64,000 nt of DNA from Diplolepis rosae (taxonomy: Eukaryota > Arthropoda > Insecta > Hymenoptera > Diplolepididae). The position numbers and the translations under genes were made by a program. Below the pieces are notes generated by a model. It saw nothing but the letters and a program-made list of their open reading frames with translations, did not search any database and was not told the DNA's origin. The stretch spans positions 6,200,001 through 6,264,000 of the forward strand of contig JAPYXD010000704.1 of NCBI GenBank assembly GCA_030998225.1, given 5' to 3'. Position 1 is the stretch's first letter. Every line of letters begins with the position of its first letter. Shown piece by piece: positions 22,301-33,803 of the stretch.

Positions 22301-24385
22301 TTTCAAGAAAATTTTCAACCAGATAATAATTCCAGGACACTTATTGTCCCCAAGACTTCTGATGCAATAAGAGAGGATGTTGAAATTATCAAAAATAAAA
22401 AAGATTTAGCCCCACCTCAAAGTAATGATGATGAAGAAAAGCAAGATGATAGTGATGAAGATGATGTAGATAAAGGTGAGTAGGAAAATTTCTATCAAAC
22501 TAATCTTTTACTTGCATATCAATGATAATTTTTCTAAAATCTTAATTTCTCATTACGATTCTCTAAATTGTTGTATTCTAGCGTTCAAAGCAATCGAGCA
22601 AGAATACAGTTCAAGATCTCAAGAAGATGAAAGCTCGGAACCACATATACAAAACGAACACAATTCGGAGAGTGGTTCATCAGAAAATAGCTCGGAAGAG
22701 ATAGAATTTAAAAGTAAAATGCGTGCCATGGGTTGTTTTCATCTTAGAGCATGTGACATATTGGGCAGAAGTTCGAGACGTCACGACAAACGAAATTGAA
22801 AAATAATTATAAAAAATTCAAATAAGCACAGGAAGGTAAAATGACCATAACTGAGGCATATTCCATGGTTCACATATAAAAAAATTAACAAAAAATTTCG
22901 GCATAAAGAATATACAAAGTGGTATTATAAAAAATATATCAACAAAAAAAACTACACCGCGTGGTAGCATTGAGGCTCAAAAACGGATGTCGAGACACGC
23001 TTTTTGTTTTCTCATAAATTTGAAATTTGTGTTCTAAGACGACCGTCTCGACTTCCTTTATTGATCCGCAATTTGTTGTTAAAATTTTTTATTGGACAAC
23101 CATTGAGTATACGTTAGTTATAGTCCTTTTACCTTTCTGTGGCTATTTGAATTTTTTATAATTATTTTTCAATTTAATCTTTCTTGACGTCTCGAACTTC
23201 TGCCCGATGTGTGACATTAAAGTTGCACGGTTGCATAAATTTCTAAATCAACCTGAATTGAAATACCGTTTTTCAGATGAATCCAGTGAAGAAGATGAGG
23301 ATTATTCACCTACCTACTCTAACCAAAAGTCACCTTATTCTAATTTTGCCTCTCTAAGACCAACAACAACTGTTTATGATGAAGATGATGAGGAAGGAGT
23401 AGAAAAACAAAAATATGGAAAGCACGATGTAGATTATAGTGAAAGCGATCATAAACTCAAAGAATTAAATCCTTTAAAAAGTTATGAACATAAATACTTA
23501 AACAAGTTCGATGATTATAAAAAGAAACCTCTACAAAATAGTAAGTCTACTCTTGCTTATTTATTATAATTAGTTAATAAGTATTTCTATTGATTAAACA
23601 TTTTTGCTTGATACTCTCAAGCCTTACATCAGCTTTTATATTAGTTTTCTCCTTTTATTATTTCAGAATTCACTAGTTACGTAAAACATAGTCTTGATGA
23701 TGGTCAATCTTCTTCAGAAGACAGCACAGCTTACCCAAAAGTTTTAAATTATGAAAAAGTTAAAGATTACACCCCAAATCTAACCTACCATAATATTCCA
23801 TCAGCCGAACCGAGCTACAAAAATTCTGAAAGTACTGAAAGAAGTATCAAACAAAGAAAAAAGAAACCAACAAAGCCAACTTACAAAAATAATGAAGAAG
23901 ATGAAACTGCATCTGACTACCAAAATACCGCTGGAGTAGTTTATGAAGATTCTTTCGGCTACAAGTTTCCTAGGAAAGAAGCTTCTTCAATTAACTCTAA
24001 AATTTCGGGTGTGAGGAAAACACCGACTAAGAATTCTTATTCTAGATTCACTAAAGATAATGATAGTTCTGAGAAGTATTCTAATGTGAAGAAATCGCCA
24101 ACTGAAGATTCATACGTTCATTCAAGGAGAAGTTCCTACAAATCTAAAGATCCAAAAAAAGAGGATGAAACATCGTATGAAAATGGCGATTCCTACTCTT
24201 ATTCCTCGGGAAGAAATTGGAAGTCAAATAAAAAATCACCAGAGGTCACAGATTCCCACAGTTATCCTTCCTCAGATAGAAGATACGTAGCATACATCAC
24301 TGAAGATAATTATAATTTATCCCCTGAAAGGCTTAGACCGGGACTAAGTGGAAGCATCTTTCGAGATTTTATAAATGTTTATTGA
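19330..24385 (+). CDS. gene 2: secreted low-complexity protein, five exons, 996 aa
   Basis: Exons: 19330-19335 (codons ML), 20606-22475, 22582-22713, 23277-23540, 23667-24385. Phases are 0, 1, 1, 1 and every join keeps the frame; donors are GTACGT, GTGAGT, GTAAAA (weak) and GTAAGT. The signal peptide is MLILHLTMLLAVAITPSLTQ. The large exon encodes a Ser/Tyr/Asn/Gln/Pro-rich chain with repeated FSIDPPSF-like units (about residues 145-215: TFSNNGG, IFSLDGL, TFDINGA). The later exons are strongly charged (EEDEDYSP, DEDDEEG) and then Lys/Ser/Tyr-rich with repeated KKSPxxDSYxxSxR units. There is no cysteine. No domain is recognised; it is probably a disordered extracellular structural protein. The third intron is mostly a palindromic insertion. 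AATAAA at 24915 is a possible polyadenylation signal. Reading through donor 3 would give an alternative end (stop 22797-22799). Confidence 0.83.
20291..20522. mobile_element. MITE with 7-bp target duplication in intron 1 of gene 2
   Basis: Perfect-ended terminal inverted repeats CAGTGCTCCCAGATCGTGGA (left) and their reverse complement (ending GGGAGCACTG at 20522). They are flanked by direct repeats CGTAGTT at 20284-20290 and 20523-20529. The CAGTG terminus resembles hAT-type ends, although hAT duplications are normally 8 bp. It lies only ~80 bp upstream of the exon-2 acceptor. Confidence 0.85.
22753..23214. repeat. palindromic insertion filling intron 3 of gene 2
   Basis: Left arm 22753-~22920 (GTGACATATTGGGCAGAAGT) and right arm ~23050-23214 (reverse complement, ending TGCCCGATGTGTGAC) match over about 165 bp with moderate divergence, including CAGAAGTTCGAGACGTCA. 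The intron (22714-23276) is almost entirely this element. Confidence 0.75.
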
Positions 24386-25545
24386 AAGTTGTATAAATTT
24401 AGTTTAAAAAAATGTAGTAATTTTTATAATCATTGAATTACGAAATATTAAGTTTATGTACATCAAATTTAGATTCTATAGAATTTTTGCATCTTTGTTC
24501 CAAAGTTGTGATTGTTGCAAGAATCAATCGTTTAAAACTTCAAATTTATAGTCGTTCTTGCAATATTATAAATTTGTTATTTAATACTATGGGCCAAAAT
24601 ATACTTGTTCTTGAAATATTACGTTTATTTGTAATAATGGCCACAATTTGGATTGTATTATCTTAAGAATTCTCTAGAAACGGACTATTATAAAAAACTA
24701 GCTTAATATTTAAGCATTTGTAGCTTTCTGTCCATCATTTTGCCTCCGCTAGTTTGAATTTTACAATCCTGAAAGTACTATTCAATATAGGCAGACAAAT
24801 TTTGTCAAATACTATTATTTTTATTCTCGCCATCTTACTGTTGTTAAATAACTTCTACGATTGTTGCGCAATAGAATATTTGTTTTTATTTTTGTTATCA
24901 TTAATCAGGTTTTCAATAAAATTTATCAATTTACTTTAGTTTTGTTAATTATTTAGCTAATAATTATAGTTATATAACATAATAATAGTTAATTTTAATA
25001 ATAATTATTAATTTTCCTGCATAAGAACTTCAGATTATTTTACCTACATAATTTAATATAGTCTGCGAAAAAATGTCATAAATACTTGTTATTCAAATTT
25101 AGAAGGTTCTAATAATAATTATAAAATAGAAAAAATTCTATAAATTGAAAAAAATATTTTTTTAAATTGTTATAGATTTATTTTCATAATGATTATTTTA
25201 TTATAAAATATATGTTCTGTGGAAAAATTTCGAATTTCGCCATAAAAGTAATATTTTAGATGATGAAATCGTATAGTTACAGATAATATCATAGCGGAAG
25301 AAATCATCTAAAACCATTTCCAAACTATTTCCTGAAGTTCAAGATAAAATCGCAATCCTCGTGAGTAACTTTTACGAATTGAAAGAACACGTAGAGACTG
25401 ATCTTTGTCAGAAGCATGGCCTGTTTGTCATTAGTTGGCTAAGACCTATAATTTGGTCAACAATCCGGATATTTGTAGACAACTTTAATAGTTTCGATTA
25501 ATTTTATCATTACCTCAACGATCCCAAAGCATTTCTTGACTTCTG
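24386..25545. other. intergenic between genes 2 and 3
   Basis: Very AT-rich up to about 25300; the two short hydrophobic ORFs here (24433-24666, 24754-24939) look like by-products of composition. From 25330 to 25545 the sequence is less AT-rich and precedes the gene 3 TATA box, so it may be its proximal promoter. Confidence 0.45.
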
Positions 25546-25580
25546 TATATAACCAGCTACTGAGTAGGTGTCCTATCAGT
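25546..25580 (+). promoter_or_regulatory. core promoter of gene 3
   Basis: TATATAA at 25546-25552 and the initiator ATCAGTA with its A at 25578, 32 bp apart: a textbook arthropod TATA/TCAGT pair. The leader to the ATG at 25604 is 26 nt. Confidence 0.75.
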
Positions 25581-25603
25581 ATCGTCCCTCAGGATTCAGC
25601 AAG

Positions 25604-28600
25604 ATGAAGACTCTCATTGTGGTAAGGACGTTTATCAGAAGGATTTTTCTTCATTCAAAATATTTTTTCCAATATTACTTTTTGAAATATCTCACAATAT
25701 TACATTTTACCTAAATACTTCTTTCGACTCTCAAAATTACCGAATCAATTCAGAAAAATTAGAAGTTTCCATTCATATTCAATGTTTTTCATATTTACAA
25801 AAAAAAAACATCTACGTAGTGAATATTTCAGTAAACAAAAAAAATGAGTAAAGTAGTACAAATATGGTATACGTTTCAAAATTATTTTTGTCTGAATCTA
25901 TGGTATATGTTTATATTTAAAAAACTTAAAATACGAAGCAATTGATAAAAAGTTACTAAATTGCTAAATTATTTACTTCATCCGTTAATCTTCAATGTTT
26001 TTGAAAAGGTATACAATATTTCAGGAGAGAAAAAGAGTACTATTTTTTGTTGACAAAAATAACAAGTACTTTTTGGAATTTATTATACTATGAAATCCAA
26101 ACTATCTGCAAAGTATAGTGAAGAGGTTCCAGCATTTTTTTATACAATTGTCTTTGCATAAAAATTTGTAACAAATCCTCTTCAGGTTTCGATGTTTGTA
26201 AAGTGCATTTATTTCTGTGCTGGTACCTTTAAAAAATCTTCTAGTGATTTTAAAAGTTTTTTCTTTACTGGAAAAACTATTTTTATAACACAGAAACTTG
26301 GCGAGGATTCGCTACAGGTTCTTGTACGAGGTAGATGTATAAACAATACCTGAACTTGTTTAGTATCCTTTAAGGATGCTTTGCATTTTTTTCATGGGAT
26401 CTCACACTCGGTCTCGTACAAGAACCTGTACATAATCTTAGGTGATAATTTTCAGCTAAGCATGAACTTTTCTAGATGTAAAATTGTCTTTTGACACTAG
26501 TAGTCAAACAAAAAATCTGCCCTACCTCCTTCAGGGATTTTGTGTCCTTCGCAGGAACTTAAGTTTATTCTTCATTATTTATTACTATAAGTCACATAAA
26601 TTTTATAATATTGTTCATGTGAATTTACTTTTCAAAAAGTTACTTCGCCTCTGAGGAATACATTATCATAATAACACTCGCACTTTGCGCTCTGTATTCA
26701 AAATCCAAAAAATAAAAATAAAACTCGCGATTTAAATGAAAAAATGCATGGATAAAAATTTATAGACCTCTTTGAAGATAACAGTTTTGGATTCTGACAT
26801 TTTTTTTCTATATCTAGCATAGTGTAGCTGAAAAATACGATTTTTTATTTCCAATGGTATATTTTTTAACCCAAACAAAAAATATACATCTTATCTAAAA
26901 GTGTCTAGATGAAAATTGGTAGATCTCTTTCAAGCAAAAAATTTTGCTAATCTATTTTTTTTCTTATCTCAAATAGTTTGATTGGAAAATGGACTTTCAT
27001 TTTTATTTCAACTTTTAAAATACTCTAGCTTTCTTCATTTTTGTCAAATTAAGAAATGTCATAAGGATAATTTGCAGAGATCTTTAAGAACTATTAAAAG
27101 TTTTAATTTTTGAAAAAATAGTTTCCAAAAACTCCAAAAATGCCTCAATTTGAAGAATTTTTGTTATATATGGCTGGTTAACGAATTCCTCCTTTATTTT
27201 TGGGCCACAGACAATAACAACAGACCGACGGACAAGATTGAAAATCCCATTTTTAGGACCCAGGAAGTCATGAAATGTGGACATTTGTTTAAAAAAGTAG
27301 ATGTCTGATTTAAAAAAATTCTAATACCTTCTCATATGTGATGAAAATGTATTAAGACAGAATAAGGCTCAAATTTAATTGATTTCTTGGTGTTGCATAC
27401 AAATTAAAAAAATGTTAACTTTGCAGACCGCTTTGTGCATTGTCTTGGGTTTTGCCGCGGATCCAAAGTCAGCAGCTGCTTCGAATAAAAAAGAAAAACG
27501 GGGTGTGGCATTTTTTGGACCTGCAGGTTACGATCTCTTTGGTGTGGTGCCAGCTTTTGGAACTGGGTGGGCACCTTCTGCTTTTGGACCTTCAGCGTGG
27601 GACTCATCCCTGTCATCGGACTTAGCTTTGGGACAAATACAACTACAGGCGACTCATAACGTGGCTCTTCAAGTATTTACAGCTTTATTCTATTTTGAAA
27701 ACTTTTAAAAATTTTTTTAGTTTTAATTAAGGCTTGAGTAACGTGAGCAAGTAATCAATTTTTTTTCGTTCACATCACTTTTTCTGTAATTAAAATACCA
27801 CCCTGAAACTTTCAGAAATACTATAAAGAACAGTAAACTATTTTTATCTCCCGCATTTCGCTAGAAATTTAAAAAAAATGTTTTTCAAAGAAAAAATATA
27901 TAGAGAATTTTTTTCTTCCGTCATTTCCACACGAAATGAGATATTGATTTGAAACTTAGGGAAGTTAAATGAAAAGCAATAAAAAATGGTTATCTGTTCC
28001 TAAATATTTATCAATGTAAAAAAAAATTATTAAATAAAGCTAAGTGAGGCGGATAAGACCCAAAAAAATATATTCATAACTTGGTCACGTGACTCAAGTA
28101 AGACATGGCCTTAAATAATTATTTTTAAAAAACGTGCAGGCATTAAACGATCATCAATCTGGTACACCAAGTATCGCGTATCCTCCTGAAGTTTTGCGAA
28201 CCATTCAACAAGCAAAGGAAGCTAATAATAATGTTCTAGTGGCTCAACAGAGAGTTGCGGAAGCCAAGCAGGCAACTATTCTTCTGCAAAAAATCGCTTT
28301 AGCTAGAGAAGCTGCAGCCCGTGAAGCAGCACACAGGTACTAAGTAATTTATAAATTAATTATAAGTGTTTTTTAAATAAAAGTAGTTGGATGCTCATTA
28401 AACACCGATGATGATTTTTCGCAAGCATATACTTAGTAACTATTTAGAATTATAAATTTCTTCTAATACTTATGCTGTGTATAAATACTAATAATAAACT
28501 TTCAAATCTTCCCATTTGTTTATAGATCTCAAGAAATTTCCGCTCATGCTCAGTCTGAGGCGAGAGCGAGTGCCAAACAATTGGTGGCTCTTCAGCAGAG

Positions 28601-28966
28601 ACTTGCTACTTTGAAAGATTCAGTGGCTGCGGCTCAAAGAGTAGCTGCCGCCAGAGAAGCTGCAGCAGCTGCAGCTATTCAAAGAAACGCAGCTGATACT
28701 GCTGCCGAATTAAGAAAACAGGATGTTGATAAGCAAATTTCTACAAGTGAACGAGAGGCCAAGGTGAGATAATTAGTTGTAATGTTACATTACAAAATTA
28801 GTTAATGTTACAATTTTCAGTTTTGTTTGAAATCAATAATAAAACTGAAAAATTCATTTCAATTTTCTAGGCCAGAGATCTGGTTGCAGCCAAAGAAAAT
28901 GCAATCGCCAGTGCTTTGCAACATGCTGCAGCAGAAAAAACTGTTCATCATCCTTGGGGAAGATAA
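25604..28966 (+). CDS. gene 3: secreted alanine-rich helical protein, five exons, 264 aa
   Basis: Exons: 25604-25621 (MKTLIV), 27427-27672, 28140-28336, 28526-28763, 28871-28966; all joins keep frame (phases 0, 0, 2, 0). The donor after exon 2 (GTATTT) is weak. The signal peptide MKTLIVTALCIVLGFAAD is split by intron 1. A dibasic site KKEKRG (about residues 28-33) precedes a Gly/Phe/Trp/Pro segment (GVAFFGPAGYDLFG, GTGWAPSAFGPSAWD). From about residue 105 to the end the chain is Ala/Gln/Arg/Lys/Glu-rich with heptad-like spacing (VAQQRVAEAKQAT, AREAAAREAAHR, AAAQRVAAAREAAAAAA), predicting long helices or coiled coil. It ends in HHPWGR. No cysteine in the mature protein. I do not recognise the family for certain: an alanine-rich cuticle protein is most likely; a coiled-coil silk-like protein is an alternative. 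Confidence 0.83.
26640..27345 (-). repeat. inverted copy of the (GTCT)n/GCGAAGCGCGAG repeat, intron 1 of gene 3
   Basis: Read on the minus strand it starts CACATATGAGAAGGTATTAG (near 27340), then TGTCCGTCGGTCTGTTGTTA and GAATTCGTTAACCAGCCATA, and ends with GCGCAAAGTGCGAGTGTTA near 26675. This follows the order of the 14964-16090 repeat. It is diverged and has lost most of the GTCT tract. Confidence 0.6.
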
Positions 28967-29289
28967 ATTTCAAGACTATATCACATAATCAATTAAATTG
29001 TAATATTTAGCTGTATCCTTTTTTTTTAATACTGAGTTACGTATAGTATTGTGGTCTTGGTTATTTCTAAGGAGCATTTTGCATAGCTTTAAGATTCTTC
29101 TACGTTACACTTGGAGTCTAATGATTATTCGTAAAATAGTCATTTTAAAGCACTTAAGACAATGGATCAATAGAACCACATGACTAAATTATACATACAT
29201 ACATACATTAACAATGTATCTTTTTAAATATTTGGGAAACGTAACAAAAGACAATAGAGCACGTCTGTTAATTTTTCTTTAGTAACAAT

Positions 29290-29510
29290 TTTGAAAAAAA
29301 TTCAAAAACTTATCAACAATTACAGTCAACTGTAAAATCTTTTGCAAAACTTTCAGTCAAACGAAGTTGACAGACGTTCTTTATCATTTTCGGTTGTATT
29401 TTCCAAATTTCCAGAAAGGCATTTTGTAAAATAAACAAGTTATCTCACATGAACTTTTACAGGAATTTGGTCACGTGCTTTAGTTAATCCAGGGCCTTAA
29501 ACATTTTTTC
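29290..29510 (-). repeat. dispersed repeat, partner of 13140-13340
   Basis: Reverse orientation copy with ACCAAATTCCTGTAAAAGTT, AACTTGTTTATTTTAC and ACAGTTGACTGTAATTGTTG in the same order as the 13.1-kb copy. The possible AATAAA at 29430 downstream of gene 3 is inside it. Confidence 0.6.
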
Positions 29511-30566
29511 GTATTTGGTAGGCTTACATTGATTTTTACCAATAAAGAATGTCATTTTACTAAATCTTGGATACATTAAATTATTTATCATACTCTCCTA
29601 TCATTGCCTTCTCAAATAGTTTTATTGGACCTCAAAAATCCTATATTTATATTATCATTTTGTAAAGCAGAGATAATATTTCGGTAAAAGGATCTGTGCT
29701 TTGTAAATGATGGCATTGTTTCACTCGAAAAATGGCCAGCGATAGCAGTGAAAGTAAAAATTAAAGTTTTGAGATTTGCACAATAAACATAGTGAACCTT
29801 TCATCTAGTCTTGAAATACTTTAGAGTAAATACTGTTATCAAAATAAATACCTTGTTAGAAACTTAATTTTAATTAGATTTAATTTAAGTGTTTCGTTCT
29901 TACATAATTAAAATTATCTTTACATCGTTGAAAAGATAAATTGATGTTCATTTAGATAATAACTTTTTGATATCAATTATTCACTGATTTTAACTGATGA
30001 ATGTTTTGACTGTGACACATTTTCCGCTGATAAATTAAAGCGTCGTTTAGCAGAAATTGTAAATACGGCTCTTTCAATGTAAAACAAGAAATAAAACATA
30101 TTTAAAGTGGAACGATTCGCTACTCTATTGATCAGACAAAAAATGTAATTCTTCTATACATATACGATTTATTTTAATTAAAATTAAAAGTGCACTTATG
30201 TATGGATTTATAGTATATATAGTTTATGGTTGCAAACATGAATATTAATTCGAAATATCATAGAACCAGTGACCCAAAGAAGCTTTTTCCGTTACATTGC
30301 TAATTCTCCGCAATTGCGTATAACTGGATCGCGGAATCATTACTTTCGCATCGATCTGATCGATTATTGACCGGAAACCTTTCACCGAACTTCTTCTATC
30401 ACTCATAATATTCAGTTAATTAACCCCAATCTTTCCATATCATATAATTTTTCCAAAGCTATAATCTAAAAGGAAATCAAGCCCGAGTATTAATAATGAT
30501 TCAAGAGTTACAAAATTGAAACTGATTCAGCACAGATTTTTACCTTGACCATCTGGCGATTATAAC

Positions 30567-30872
30567 ACCCAGGAAATAGTTTTATTTAAATTTAAGAAAT
30601 CGTATTTTTTACTTCATTTCTTGAATTCAAAGTAAAAACACCTTTAGAACAAATATAAATTTATTTGATTTTAAAAAATCACCTTTTTAGCCTTTTTTAA
30701 ATGAAAGAAATTATTTTATTTATTACCTGAAACAATGACAATTTTTTCTGCAAATTAATTAAAAAAAAAAAAAAAAAACAGTCAAGAAATTTCTTTACAT
30801 CAAAGAAATAATGCATAAATTTGTTTGTTTTGAAGAAATTCTTTTTGAATCAAAAAAACTTTTCTGGGTGAA
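30567..30872. repeat. palindromic motif element with CACCCAGGAAA ends
   Basis: Left end CACCCAGGAAATAG and right end CTTTTCTGGGTG are inverted repeats. The interior is full of ATTTCTT/AAGAAAT-type words in both orientations and a run of 16 A (30762-30777). Part of a group of such elements (31176, 50168, 54811). Confidence 0.5.
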
Positions 30873-31175
30873 TAATTACATATGTATTTATTTCAATAAA
30901 CATTTTTATCATGGAAAATTACTTAAAAAATTTTGTTCAGAAAAGTGCCGTTATGAAAAGGAAGAATGTGCTTTTCTATTTATTAAGTTAACTTTTTTAT
31001 GTTCTTGAACTCCTTGCTACTACTTTTTGTGTGCTGACAAAAAGTGCAAATTTTGCCATTTTTCGTATTAATTATTTTTTAAGCACTGCATTTTTTCTAT
31101 AATATTGATTTGGGTTTAAACGAGAAAATGCATACTTTATATTCTCTTATAGTGGATCAAGTGCTACATCCCTCT

Positions 31176-31557
31176 AAACTCAGAAAAACTATTTGATTGA
31201 ATCAAACAAAATAATTTGTTTAAAAGGTTTTTTTTTTATTCAAACAAAAGATTTATTTGACTTAAAAAACATTATTTTAAATTCAAACGAAATATCTTTG
31301 GGCCATATAGTTGTTCAGATCAAATAAATTTTTCTTCAAAACAAACAAATTATTGCATTCGTATATGGTCAAAGATATAATTTGTTTAATTTAAGACAAA
31401 AATTTATTTGATTTAAATAAATTTTTATTTGGTTCAATGATACTTTGTTTGAATCAAACAAATTTTATTTGATTCACATAAATCATTTCTTTAAATCAAA
31501 GAAAGTTTTTCAAACGAATAATTTTCTCTGATTCAATGAAATCTTTTTTCTGAGTAT
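31176..31557. repeat. palindromic array of GATTCAAACAAA / TTTGTTTGAATC words
   Basis: Left end AACTCAGAAAAACTATTTGA, right end TTTTTTCTGAGTAT (inverted). Inside, words such as TTTGATTGAATCAAACAAA, GAATCAAACAAATTTTATTT and TTTGATTCACATAAA repeat every 20-40 bp in both orientations. Confidence 0.6.
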
Positions 31558-32173
31558 ATAAAATTATAGCGGATAAAACTTGACAACCCTTATAAATGCA
31601 GATCATTTATAACAAAACTTTTAGAAATGTTCTGAAAATTATGAAATTTTAAAGTTCCAGAAGTAATAGTAAATAATTTAAAAATTTCGATACCCTTAAG
31701 TAAATATATCTTCAAATTGTAAAAAATTGACTAGAATTTCCGAAATTTTTCTTGATAATTATGATACTTAAGTAAATGTTCGGGAATCTATTAGAAAATT
31801 ACGAATCTGTAACAGAATTTTCAGTCACTAGTAACTGTATAAAGCTTTAATCACCTGGAATGTAAAATCTCTAGTGTTGCATGTTTTAGAAATTTCAAAT
31901 AAAACTATCAGAACATTTAGTAATTCGTGACTCCAAATTGGAAATCTATCTCTCAAGTTCACTAAAAAGTAATTGAATTTACTTAAATTTATCTTAATTA
32001 CACAAAATCACAACTATATGAAATTCCAGTCCAAAAATTTCTCAAATCTTATTTAAATCATATTCAGTGCCAATCTTAAATATGCTTTCACGTTAATTAC
32101 AATACAAAAAAAATTTCGAACTCACTCACTTTTCAATTTAACTTAATCCAACTAAATCCGACATTTGAATTAT

Positions 32174-32335
32174 TTGGATTGGAAATCTAGGATTGACCCG
32201 GATTAAAAACTTTCTTCAGTTTCATTCAGACTGGAAGTCTCTGATTGATCCGAATTAAAAGCTTTGTTCAGATTTATTCGGATTAGATATCTCGAATTGA
32301 GTCGGAGTGATTATCAGTCGATTTGCATCAAGTGA
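32174..32335 (+). repeat. degenerate ~53-bp tandem triplication
   Basis: GGATTGGAAATCTAGGATTG, GACTGGAAGTCTCTGATTG and GGATTAGATATCTCGAATTG start three successive units. The first two share GATTAAAAACTTTCTTCAGTT-like continuations. Confidence 0.55.
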
Positions 32336-33717
32336 GATTAAAATCCTTTTATCAGATTCGTTCAGATTGTGGTCATCGCAGGGTTTATTCTGGGTCACCA
32401 ACTAGATTTGCGAGTTAATTTCAACATGTATTCCACTACTCTTCAACTTCTGACACACAAATTAATGCTTGAAGTTAAATGACTCTGTTTAGAGTTTTTT
32501 TATTCCTGAATGGAAAATGAGTGTGGAACACAATAGAACTTTACGCCCATCAAGTTGTTGTCACTCTTTTCAGTCACCAGACATTAATAGTTTGCCATTG
32601 AACTCAGACCTTCGTGCATAACCTGCCTTTCTAATGACTGACCCCTGGAGCATTCGTGTTGCATTAGTTTTGTCTCTCTTTAACTGATTGATTAATTTGA
32701 AGACTGTATTTGAAAATAGAATGTTTAAAAACAAGGTGCATGCTACACCTTTCTCACTGCAATGGAGAATAGCACTTTCATCGACGTGTTTTTTTGTTTT
32801 CTTTGATTTTCTTCTCATCTTATTCTCTCTCCCCTAGCGTCTGTTACCACAGTATTAACTCTCACTGAATGAGCTACAATTACTTTATCAGGTTAATGAT
32901 TTTAGACCCTGTGTCTGCAAAATAATAAAAAGATCCAATCATCGATCAGAAATTTCACCATGAGGTGGTATTTCATTTTCACTCTTTTTTATAACTAGTG
33001 CATTGTGGTCTCAATAAAAATGCAGTTCTAGCGAAATTTTAATTGATGTTTTTCTTCTTTCAATAAATCACACTTTATTTTAAGAAGTCTGAGTCTCTGA
33101 GTGTCAAAATTATGAATTTATGTTAGAAATATTGTTAGGTAGGGAAAAAAGTGAAGCGTATTCGGAAATTAGAAACTTGCAGAATAATTTCGTATTATTA
33201 ACTAATAAACATAATTTTTCATATTGGGAAAATTTATTGCAAGAGCCAAAAATGTATTTCTTATTCTGTTGAGAATAATGTAAGAGAGGAGTAGAAAGAT
33301 GTCGGTTCTTTGAATAGATTCATTTCTCTCGGCACGTGCACCAAAGCATGAAAGTCTGAGACCATGGGAATGACGGGCGTATTTGAATTTACGCTTTATC
33401 ATTGTATTATGAAAAAAAACGCCTGAAATAGGGAAAGACTTTCATCTGTTTGATTGTAGTATAGATACTTTGGGCAACTACGGATTTAATAGGCATTCAC
33501 TGGACGTTCACTGAACCGTGCGATACTAAACAGAAATTAGATCAGCTTCCGAGCCGGTTTTTTAGATCCTGTGAACTTCAATTGTGTCATATTTCAAATA
33601 AGTGACTGGATATGCGATGCTTTTTTTTAGATGATTTGCGCATCTAATAGACTACTCTCAAGTCCGGTTTCCAGCTTGTGGTGATTCCACGCGAGAAGAG
33701 AGGGAGAAAGTGTTACC

Positions 33718-33754
33718 TATAAAAACGATCCGTTGATTGGTGGCACTCGTAGTG
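33718..33754 (+). promoter_or_regulatory. core promoter of gene 33804
   Basis: TATAAAAA at 33718 with a possible start at the A of CGTAGTG (33751), 33 bp downstream. The leader to ATG 33804 is about 53 nt. The initiator is weaker than in genes 3 and 39416. Confidence 0.5.
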
Positions 33755-33803
33755 CCTGATTAACTGTGCAACCATCAAACCACGCTTTTCTAGATTCCAA
33801 AAA

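Larger units (their letters stand above)
28967..33717. other. intergenic region between gene 3 and the PV-rich cluster
   Basis: No gene is supported. Contents: a TACA microsatellite (29203-29218), the inverted dispersed repeat 29290-29510, a less AT-rich stretch 30240-30440, palindromic motif elements 30567-30872 (with a run of 16 A) and 31176-31557, and a degenerate ~53-bp triplication at 32174-32335. The minus-strand ORFs at 32570-32818 and 33202-33402 show no recognisable family and no splice context. Confidence 0.5.

Noticed and set aside
22476..22799. ORF starting in intron 2 of gene 2
   Set aside because: It is exon 3 (22582-22713) extended into both introns; the likely donor at 22714 and the in-frame join to 23277 explain it better, though read-through is kept as a finding.
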